Part shown: positions 7,259 to 15,500 of the stretch, one piece after another
Position numbering within the stretch: position 1 is the first letter of the stretch
How the letters are laid out: every line of letters begins with the position of its first letter
From: Planctomycetota bacterium
Lineage (GTDB): Bacteria; Planctomycetota; Planctomycetia; Pirellulales; UBA1268
Reading direction: 5' to 3'
NCBI GenBank assembly: GCA_014238855.1
Contig: JABAAH010000022.1
Coordinates: 1 to 40,889 of the forward strand
Length of the DNA stretch: 40,889 nucleotides
Made by a program: the position numbers and the translations under genes
Notes under the pieces: generated by a model
The model's database searches: none
What the model was told of the DNA's origin: nothing
The model's input: the letters and a program-made list of their open reading frames with translations, nothing else

Positions 7259-8758
7259 ATGAAAATCCAGGAATTCTTGGAACACCACGGGATTGCTGGC
7301 AATCCCTTTGCTGAAGAAGACGCCCAAAACGATACCGTCTTCAAACGAACATGCTTGGAATCCACATTTCATCCCGGGTGGGATAAAATCTATGGATCTC
7401 CGGAAGACCCCAGCACGTCTATTGTGTTTGGTGAAAAGGGTGCTGGGAAAACTGCTCTGAAACTGCAGATGGTCCGTCAATTTGAACTTCATAATGAAAC
7501 GAGCAGAGGTCCCGAAGGAAGCAAAAAACCTTCTTTTGTTGTCATCTATGACGACTTCAACCCTTTCCTCGACAGGTTTGTCAGTCGTATTGGACGGAAC
7601 CGACCGCTTGAGAAATCACTCGACCACTGGAAACTTTGGGATCACATGGACGCGATCCTATCTCTGGCAGTCACGCAACTCGTATCCGCTATTATTCACC
7701 GTTCGAAAGAAGAACCTGTTGGAGATGGAAAGAGCCATTCCTGGAGTGCACCGCACGCTCGTGACATCGCCTTACTTGCCGCGATTTATGATCAGTCAAC
7801 TGCTGAAACCTTTCCGTCTCGCTGGAGAAAACTTCGTTGGCGTGTAGGTTACGGCTCAGTTCTTGGGCGTTGGCCGACATTTCTGGGACTTTTTTCTACC
7901 GCTCTTTTCATCACGGCTATTGCCACAAGTTTCACCCGAGGCAACACCAACTGGCTCACGCAGTGGTGGCCGTGGATTATTCTCGCTGGCACATGGACCC
8001 CTTGGTTATATCGCAGGTGCCAATGTCTATGGAAAGCCTTCCGTATTGTTCGGAACATGCGGACAGGCAATCGCACGGTTGGACAACTCGCCAAGGCACT
8101 TGCAAAGATGCCCGAAGTCGATCTTGCGGGGCAACCTCTTCCCGTCATGGCGCGTAGCGACGACCGCTATGAGTTGCTTGATAAATTCCAAGGGATACTC
8201 AAGGCTGTCGGCTATGGCGGTATGATTGTAATTATTGATCGACTTGATGAACCACATGTAATTAATGGTTCTGCCGAACGTATGAAGCAGATTATCTGGC
8301 CAATTTTTGATAACAAGTTTCTTAAATCACCAGGACTTGGCTTTAAGATGTTGCTTCCTAACGAGTTATATCGCTTCATCGAACGCGAGGACGAGGCATT
8401 CAATCAACGAGCACGGCTTGATAAGCAGAATCTCATTCCATCTTTAGAATGGTCAGGAGAAACCCTGTACGATATTGCTTCAACGAGGCTTAAGGCCGCG
8501 AGCATAAAAGAGCCGCCGACCACCCTCTCTGAGCTTTTTGAGCCATCTGTGAATGAGACCCGATTAATTGATGGGCTACGCAGCGTTCGCGTGCCTCGAC
8601 AACTTTTCAAATTTCTGTATCGGCTCCTAGTTGCACATTGTCATGCACACACTGCTGAAAACCCGAATTATAAGATTCCATTAGAACGGTTTGATACCGA
8701 ATTAGCAGTTTTCCGTAGAGATCAGGATGCTTTCGATCGCGGGCTAGCACCACGATAA
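7259..8758 (+). CDS. KAP-like P-loop NTPase with membrane insert
   Basis: A 499-residue NTPase. Walker A is G58-EKGAGKT-A at residues 58-66, and Walker B is IVIID (323-327) followed by RLDEP. Two hydrophobic segments lie between them (about 206-226 and 236-251). Membrane helices inserted between Walker A and B are the hallmark of the KAP family of P-loop NTPases, so I infer that family. The N-terminus has GIAGNPFAEEDAQND, a lead-in common in planctomycete AAA-type ATPases. KAP proteins are tied to membrane-associated complex assembly and, in some bacteria, to defence; no defence partner is evident here. AAGG five bases before the ATG supports the start. ApbE follows after 14 bases. Confidence 0.6.
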   Translation: MKIQEFLEHHGIAGNPFAEEDAQNDTVFKRTCLESTFHPGWDKIYGSPEDPSTSIVFGEKGAGKTALKLQMVRQFELHNETSRGPEGSKKPSFVVIYDDFNPFLDRFVSRIGRNRPLEKSLDHWKLWDHMDAILSLAVTQLVSAIIHRSKEEPVGDGKSHSWSAPHARDIALLAAIYDQSTAETFPSRWRKLRWRVGYGSVLGRWPTFLGLFSTALFITAIATSFTRGNTNWLTQWWPWIILAGTWTPWLYRRCQCLWKAFRIVRNMRTGNRTVGQLAKALAKMPEVDLAGQPLPVMARSDDRYELLDKFQGILKAVGYGGMIVIIDRLDEPHVINGSAERMKQIIWPIFDNKFLKSPGLGFKMLLPNELYRFIEREDEAFNQRARLDKQNLIPSLEWSGETLYDIASTRLKAASIKEPPTTLSELFEPSVNETRLIDGLRSVRVPRQLFKFLYRLLVAHCHAHTAENPNYKIPLERFDTELAVFRRDQDAFDRGLAPR

Positions 8759-8772
8759 CTTTCTAGAGCAAT

Positions 8773-9810
8773 ATGAGGTGCGGTGTGGAAACGGTCCATA
8801 CCATTGTTGTTGGCCGCGATGCGATGGCATGTCGTTTTGAAGTTATCTTCAATCTTGTTGATAACGACATCGCTACCACCGTTGGTGCAGCAGCACTTGA
8901 TGTCATCGAACATGTGGAAGAGCAAATCTCGGTGTATCGACCATCGAGTGAGATTTCGGCAATGAATGCCTCGTCAGCAAAAACTTGGACAGAGTTGTCG
9001 CCAGACTTGTTCAAATTACTTTTACTTGCAAAACAGATTCACTCTAAGACAAACAAAGCTTTTGACATTACCGCGGGCCCTCTCATCAAAGCTTGGGGAT
9101 TTCTGCAAAGGCAAGGGCAAACACCTTCTCCAGACAAGCTAGCAAAAGCCTTTTCGTGTTGTGGGATGGAAAATATTGAATTCCATAGCCATGAATGCAA
9201 AATTCGGTTTCACGTACCTGACGTTGAGATAAACCTCGGGGCTATCGGCAAGGGCTGGGCAATTGACAAAGCCGTTGACCTCATTGATATGGAGGGTGTT
9301 GAAAACTTTTTAATTCATGGTGGGCACAGTAGTGTTCGTAGCCGAGGAAGACGTGGCTTCGCAGAACAAAACACTGAATTGAATGGATGGCCTGTGGGAC
9401 TTCGACACCCACTCTTTCGGGAGAAAAGGATCGGCACAATAACACTTAAGAACAAGGCTTTGGGCACCAGCGGATCCGGAACACAATTTTTCATTGAAAA
9501 AGGACAGAAAATCGGGCACATACTCGACCCGCGCACAGGCCAACCAGCGAGTGGTGTTCTATCTGCCACGATCCTTGCCGATACGGCTGCTGAGGCCGAC
9601 GCATTGGCTACAGCAGCATATATTTTAGGTCCACGGCACATTGACCAAGTTGCACCCGATGGGAGCGACGTAGCTGCAATATTGGTTGTACAGGAGGATC
9701 GAACCGGCCGACTGACCCTGATTTCAGCAAATCTCGACAGAGATCTATTTGTACCGAATCTAACAACTCCCGGACTAACGGTCATCGAGGCGAAAGACTA
9801 TGTCCGATAG
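8773..9810 (+). CDS. apbE: FAD:protein FMN transferase
   Basis: A 345-residue ApbE-family enzyme, which moves FMN from FAD to a Thr/Ser of exported flavoproteins such as Rnf/Nqr subunits, using Mg2+. Diagnostic segments in order are MACRFEVIF, ISVYRPSSEISAMN, FDITAGPLIKAWGF, INLGAIGKGWAIDKAVD (flavin/metal site), FLIHGGHSSV, KALGTSGSGTQFF and HILDPRTGQP, with TAAEADALATAAYILG near the end. Length fits the family. I see no lipoprotein or Sec signal, which many ApbE proteins have, so it may act in the cytoplasm or the start may be misplaced. No target flavoprotein is encoded in the window. It follows the NTPase gene by 14 bases and may share its transcript. Confidence 0.9.
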   Translation: MRCGVETVHTIVVGRDAMACRFEVIFNLVDNDIATTVGAAALDVIEHVEEQISVYRPSSEISAMNASSAKTWTELSPDLFKLLLLAKQIHSKTNKAFDITAGPLIKAWGFLQRQGQTPSPDKLAKAFSCCGMENIEFHSHECKIRFHVPDVEINLGAIGKGWAIDKAVDLIDMEGVENFLIHGGHSSVRSRGRRGFAEQNTELNGWPVGLRHPLFREKRIGTITLKNKALGTSGSGTQFFIEKGQKIGHILDPRTGQPASGVLSATILADTAAEADALATAAYILGPRHIDQVAPDGSDVAAILVVQEDRTGRLTLISANLDRDLFVPNLTTPGLTVIEAKDYVR

Positions 9811-9880
9811 TCCCCTAAGAAATTCGATTTTTATACATTTCTGAAAATTTCAGACTACAATCAATCATGGATCTCTTATC

Positions 9881-9901
9881 TCCGAACTCAGTTTGTTCGG
9901 A
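9881..9901 (+). terminator. Stem-loop after apbE
   Basis: TCCGAAC (9881-9887) and GTTCGGA (9895-9901) form a perfect 7-bp stem with a 7-nt loop about 70 bases past the apbE stop. No U-run follows, so this is only a possible transcript end. Confidence 0.3.
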
Positions 9902-10032
9902 AATGGAATTTAATAAATGACGTCAAAGAACTGCACTAGCTTTTCGTCAGGCACCACTGCCTCTTGTGAAAAACCGTGCACTCTACTAATTGCCATTTTG
10001 GTACCGAACCCCTCCCCCGTGCATTACCACTA

Positions 10033-10815
10033 GACATGATCGAATGGTTACAGCAGGGTTCGTATCTTGGAATCATGCTTTTTTTGATGCTTACTGGCTT
10101 GGGGCTACCAGTCCCCGAGGAAGTTCCGATTGTAGCCGCTGGCGTTGCAAGTAGGGCCGGAGCCTTGGATTGGTGGTGGGCCTTACCCGCTTGTTTTATT
10201 GGAGCATTAGTTGGCGATAGTTTGATGTATGCCATCGGGCGTTTCTTTGGTGCTCGATTTCTCAGAGAACATCGCCTGCTGAGTGGATTCCTCACAGAAG
10301 AGCGAGAAAAAAAGATTGAGCTTCTGATACAGCAGCACGGAATCAAGGCATTTTTTGCAGCCCGCTTTCTTGTTGGATTGCGAAGTCCGTTTTACCTAAC
10401 TGCTGGCATCCTTCGTGTAAAATACAGGTGGTTTCTTCTCGCTGACTCTATCTGTGCTTCCATTGTCATTAGTGCTTTTTTTGGTCTTGCATATGCCTTC
10501 GGGGATCGAATCACCGGACTTATCCAGTCTGCGGAAAAAGGTCTCACTCTCGTTTTACTTATCGGTGGATTCATAGCCTTTGCCGTTGCTACTTTTCTCT
10601 GGTTCCGTAAACGCAGAATGCGAATCTTAGACAAAGATCCTGATAGCCTTCTTGAAAATCGTGAGCTCATCTTTGGTCCAGCAGGTGATCGTCTTGTTGA
10701 CACGGGTATGACAGGGAATCCACAACACTCCGTGTGCAAGCCCAAGAACCAGCCCTCTGACGCTTCCAAGCAAAACACCGACTCCACGGCAAATGCCACA
10801 TCGGACGGTAACTGA
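10033..10815 (+). CDS. DedA-family (VTT domain) membrane protein
   Basis: About 260 residues from the chosen start MIEWLQQGSYLGIMLFLML. A reading 19 codons longer is possible, but the upstream peptide (MHSTNCHFGTEPLPRALPLD) does not resemble the family and neither start has a clear ribosome site. Family marks are GLGLPVPEEVPIVAAGV, the charged GDSLMYAIGRFFGARFL, FFAARFLVGLRSPFYLTAG and several membrane helices, the last at about residues 200-220 of the longer reading. DedA proteins act as lipid scramblases or undecaprenyl-phosphate/phospholipid translocases and support membrane homeostasis. The C-terminal 60 residues are hydrophilic. A second protein of this superfamily is encoded at 36730-37398. 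Confidence 0.85.
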   Translation, partial: DMIEWLQQGSYLGIMLFLMLTGLGLPVPEEVPIVAAGVASRAGALDWWWALPACFIGALVGDSLMYAIGRFFGARFLREHRLLSGFLTEEREKKIELLIQQHGIKAFFAARFLVGLRSPFYLTAGILRVKYRWFLLADSICASIVISAFFGLAYAFGDRITGLIQSAEKGLTLVLLIGGFIAFAVATFLWFRKRRMRILDKDPDSLLENRELIFGPAGDRLVDTGMTGNPQHSVCKPKNQPSDASKQNTDSTANATSDGN

Positions 10816-11036
10816 CACTCAATGCCGTTTCCCGGTGCTCTTCGACACGGTCATAACGATTAGATCGAATTCATGGCCCTGTATAGAAATATATATTGGT
10901 TATATGACTAAAGTTGACTTTTCTGGTGTTGTTCTATGGCCTAGGAATTTAAGGAGTTTAAATTTCTACCACTCGTTGTTCATGCACAACCCGGCCACCT
11001 TGCCCCGGCGCGTTGCTGAGACATCAGGAAATCGCA

Positions 11037-12494
11037 ATGTCAGCATTTCGGAATCAAACACTTGTTCAGCCTTCTAGAAACTCGAGCAAGCATTCATTAA
11101 ACCGGATTCTGGTTGTTGAAGATGATCGTAGAATGGCATCCCGCATTGCTCAGTTTCTCTGCTCTTTAGGCTGGCATGCAACAGCAGCAGATGGCGTCAC
11201 AGATGCCATCAAAAAGCTTGGGCGTCGTCGGTATGATTTCTGCATTCTTGATGGTGAACTTCCTGATAACGGGAGCATTCGGCTTTCCGGTCTCGTTCGC
11301 TCCATGTGGAAGGAAGCACACCTAATTGTTTTTGGAACAGCACGTAATCAAGAAAAACTTCAATTGCTTAATGCTGACGCCACACTTAATACACCAATCA
11401 ATGACACTGATCTCCTCAATATCCTCGATGCCGTGAGAGATCAGAGAAGAGACCAGAATAGCCGTCAAACAACAAACCCCTGCCCTGCGTCTGATACCCC
11501 TGAGTTTTTTGGAAATAGTTCGGCGATGCGTGAAGTATCACGAGTTATTGAGAAAATTGCCCCAACAACTGCAACCGTTTTAATTACTGGAGAAAGCGGT
11601 ACTGGGAAATCCTTATTGGCACGAGAAATTCACCGTCGAAGTAATCGTTCAAACAATTCACTTGTTGAAGTTGCGTGTGGAAGCCTGACAGAGTCACTCT
11701 TGGAAAGTGAGCTTTTTGGCCACAGTGCTGGTGCGTTCACCGGAGCGACAACATCACGCGATGGAATGTTTACCCGGGCGGACAGAGGCACGATATTCCT
11801 CGATGAAATAGCAACGGCAACTCCTGCAATGCAGGTCAAATTACTCAGAGTTTTACAGGATTTTAATTTTGAACCCGTTGGTGGAAGTGAAACAAAGCAG
11901 GTTGACGCCCGCGTCATTCTTGCAACTCATGAAAACTTGGAAGAGCTTGTGTGTTCTGGAAAATTCCGCGAGGACCTCTTTTGGCGAATAAATGTTATCA
12001 CAATTCAACTTCCTCCTCTTCGTGAAAGACGAGCAGACATACGATCACTCGCTGAACAATTTCTCAATAGCGTGAAGGCAAGAACTGGAAGAAACATAGA
12101 TGGGTTTACACCTGCAGCTATTGAGTGCCTCGAAACACATCACTGGCCTGGAAATGTGCGTGAGTTGGTACATGCAGTTGAACGGGCCGCTTTTCTTGGG
12201 TCTGGTAAGCACATAGACGTCACAGACTTTCCACTTGCCGTCATTGAAGGGGCAAGTCGCCTAGGATCAGCTCATTCCAAGTCCGGATCGAAAAACACTG
12301 TTGGCGACTCATTGAAAGCACAGCTTGCCTCGCCAGAGAGACGTCTGATTCTAGACGCACTACGTCAACATAATTGGCGTCGAGATGCCGCGGCGAAAGC
12401 TCTCGGCATCAATAGAGCAACGCTTTACAAAAAAGCCAAGCGACTTGGTGTTGATCTTGCTCAGATTGGCCGGACAGGTACCACAATCGGTTAG
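11037..12494 (+). CDS. Sigma-54-dependent NtrC-type regulator
   Basis: Receiver, AAA+ and Fis-type HTH domains in order. The receiver (from RILVVEDD) keeps the acidic pair and the phospho-acceptor Asp in FCILDGELPD, but the usual Lys-Pro late in the domain reads NTPIN, so Lys is replaced by Thr. The AAA+ domain has Walker A GESGTGKS, the sigma-54 contact loop GAFTGAT, Walker B GTIFLDEI, and REDLFWRINVITIQLPPLRER. The C-terminus has RRDAAAKALGINRATLYKKAKRLG, a Fis-like HTH. It therefore activates RNA polymerase carrying RpoN. AGGA lies seven bases before this ATG; a start eight codons earlier lacks one. No partner histidine kinase or rpoN is in the window. Confidence 0.9.
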   Translation: MSAFRNQTLVQPSRNSSKHSLNRILVVEDDRRMASRIAQFLCSLGWHATAADGVTDAIKKLGRRRYDFCILDGELPDNGSIRLSGLVRSMWKEAHLIVFGTARNQEKLQLLNADATLNTPINDTDLLNILDAVRDQRRDQNSRQTTNPCPASDTPEFFGNSSAMREVSRVIEKIAPTTATVLITGESGTGKSLLAREIHRRSNRSNNSLVEVACGSLTESLLESELFGHSAGAFTGATTSRDGMFTRADRGTIFLDEIATATPAMQVKLLRVLQDFNFEPVGGSETKQVDARVILATHENLEELVCSGKFREDLFWRINVITIQLPPLRERRADIRSLAEQFLNSVKARTGRNIDGFTPAAIECLETHHWPGNVRELVHAVERAAFLGSGKHIDVTDFPLAVIEGASRLGSAHSKSGSKNTVGDSLKAQLASPERRLILDALRQHNWRRDAAAKALGINRATLYKKAKRLGVDLAQIGRTGTTIG

Positions 12495-12532
12495 CGTTCT
12501 TGTACCACAGTATTTGCTGAATCAAAATCTTC

Positions 12533-15500
12533 CTAAGCAAGTCCTGGGTCGACAAAAATACCTTTATCAGCTTCGTCACCATCCCCAGTGAATGTAAACC
12601 CAACGCTTTCGGTCGCAGTCCTATTTGCAGCCCATCCCGCAGCCATGTCCGCAAATGCTTGTGCCCGCGAAGCCGCGGAATCCCGTGCGTCCGATAGAGT
12701 TTTGCTTTCCTCCTCTGAAAGAACACCTGAAACATCGATCACATCAGTTCTACGGAAGCTTCCTCCGTGGCGTAAAAGCATTTGCCTTGGTGGTGATGCA
12801 AAATCAGTTGACGGCCCTTGGCCCCCACCGATTACCCCGGCAATCATTGCAGCATCAAGCATTGAGACCGTTCCATTCCCGGTGACGTCTGCCACCAAAG
12901 ACGGATTCACCAAAGGATACTTCACAAGCCCACCGTCTAGCCGCATTGCAAGTCGAGCTGCAAGGGTTGAATCAGCTGCACTGTAGCCACCGTCACCAGT
13001 GGTATCACCCAAAGAAGCGACAAGCTGAATCGCACTGCCTCCACCAACATTTAGAGTGCCGTTACTTACAACTGACTCTAGACTGAGAATCGCTGATGAT
13101 CCAATGCTAGCTGTTGCAGAAACTTGTGATTGCACATTCGCAATAACAAGACGACCAGCAGGAGCCCCTTCACCCTCTGGAAACAACCCTGAGGCATCGA
13201 ACGTGATCGCAATACGTCCAGGCTCTAAAACCTCTGTTGCGAGCGTCACAAAGTCTGGCAAGTCAATTGCCGGCACAACATCTTCGACATTTAATAAATC
13301 TGGATCAAATGAAAATATTGCATAGAGTGAACGAACGGTCCCATCAGACTCTAGAACAAGAGGGATGCCTGCGTCACTTCCAGCTGGCACATTAACATTC
13401 TGCCCTGCACCTCGGGCAAAGCTTGGAATCTCTAGCCTGACTGCAGGTATTTCCGAAACGGTAAAGCTTCCATTGTAATCATCACCAACTTCTTCATCAG
13501 AATTCCCATCGAGCCATTCTCCGCTTACCGTCTGGAAAGCGTTCGCACCACTGCGAGCGACCACAGAGTATGTATCGATAGCAAGCGGAGCGTCTGCAAC
13601 AAACTGCAGACTGCCTCCATCTGCCGCAATGACTACTGAGCCACGAACATCTCCCGTGGCGGCCCCACGAAGAGTCAAATCTGCATCACCATAAATGCTC
13701 ATGGCATCATAAAGATTGACTACATCTGTATTTATTTGCTGACTAAATGACATTTTAAAGCCATCAATAACACTTTCCAGCTCAGTAACGTGCAGCGTCT
13801 CGACTTGATTGAGAACCTGGATTTCAGTAGCCAAATCAAAAAATTCTCCATCACCATCAGTCACTCGAACACGAATGCTTCGAGTCGCACCTGCCTCAAA
13901 ATCAAAGACTGTAGCCGTAATCAACTGACTGCCATCGATAGCAAACGACGCATTGCTGACGTCGCCCTCTCCAGCCACAAGCTCAAAGGTGAATGTGTCT
14001 CCGTAGTCAGGATCAATTGCATCCAATGTTCCAACAACCGTTCCAGCAGGACTGTTCTCCACCACACTACTTGATGTGAGACGAATATCGGTCGGTGCTC
14101 TATTACCAACTGCCACTACATGAATACCGTCATCATCAAAAGTAGAAATCATCCCCTCATTAACACTAGCCTGTCGAACGTCAAGCACATGCGTTTGGTC
14201 TTTTTCTGCAGTCGTTGGCACTGTGGCAAAAAGACGAGCGACTTCGTAACTTCCTGCTCCAAGTGGCTGCGGTGAAAAGAATCCAATAACTGCACGGCCT
14301 GGCTCAAGAACATTAATCAATGACAAGGCACCTGAGGGCATGCCTTCGGCTAATTCGATGCCAGAAATATCGAGTAGTTCAGGGTTGTAGAACAGTTCCA
14401 TGTCAAGAGACATGACCCCTTCCGATGCCGTCACAATAATTGGGATACCACCAGCAGATGAAGCCGGAACATTCACCTCTTGCCCTGCAGTCTCAAAAAA
14501 CCCTGGGACACCTACAATTGCAGTCCCGGTAGGTAGTGGTTGAATCGTGAATGTCGACACATAGTCATCACCGACTAATCCGTCACTGTTACCGTCAAGC
14601 AAGCGACCATCGGCTGCCACAACCCCACCCTCACCACTTCGGATGACAAGTGTGTAATCACCCGCCGACAGAATGCCATTGTTTACGACTAATCGGAAGC
14701 CATCCTGGGAGTCATTAATGGCAATGGCTGATTCAATTAGATTTCCAGCAGTATCTCGTAATGTCACATCAAGAACTTCGGGGGCCGCTGCTCGATTGTG
14801 GAGATCAAGATTGGATACATCAAGTTGACCAGTAAATCTGATTTGAAAACCATCCCGGTCAGGAGTGATTTGTTCGACAAGTAAACCTTCTGGAATATCC
14901 GTAATTGCGATGGTGAAGGCTCGATCCACAGAATCGCCTGCTGCGTCAGTGGCTCGCACTCTAATTGAGTGCGTCTCGGCCGTTTCAAAGTCAAATTGAC
15001 CTGCCGTCACAAGGCTCGTGCCATCAATTGCAAAGAGTGTATTACTATCACTCCCCTCGCCAGCTATCAGCGACAAGACATGAGCGTCCTCGATGTCTTC
15101 ATCGAGAACTGTGAACTCTCCAACAAAGGACCCCGGCAGTGCTGTCTCTGGAACTACGCTTTCGGATAGTAGTATGACCGCTGGGGCATCATTGGCATCC
15201 ACAATAGAAATCACAAATGTTTTTTCAAACGAATCTTCACCAGAGACCGCCCGAACTCTTATCGTGTATGAGCTGTCACTTTCAAAGTCAAACTGAGCAC
15301 CTGTTTTTAAAACGTTATCACGAATAGAGAAGTTGTCGTTATCATTCGGGCTGCCTCCAGTGGCTAAGGAATACCTTACATCTTCACCACCCACAGCTTC
15401 GAGAACACCCACCAGTGAACCCGCAGGCAAATTCTCATTGACTTGTAAATTACTAAGGGAAATATCTGTAATCGGATCAGGAGCAACTGCAGCATCGAGT

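Noticed and set aside
10995-11020. Sigma-54 promoter upstream of the NtrC-type gene
   Set aside because: A TTGCT-like -12 element is present, but the -24 GG is missing at the required spacing.
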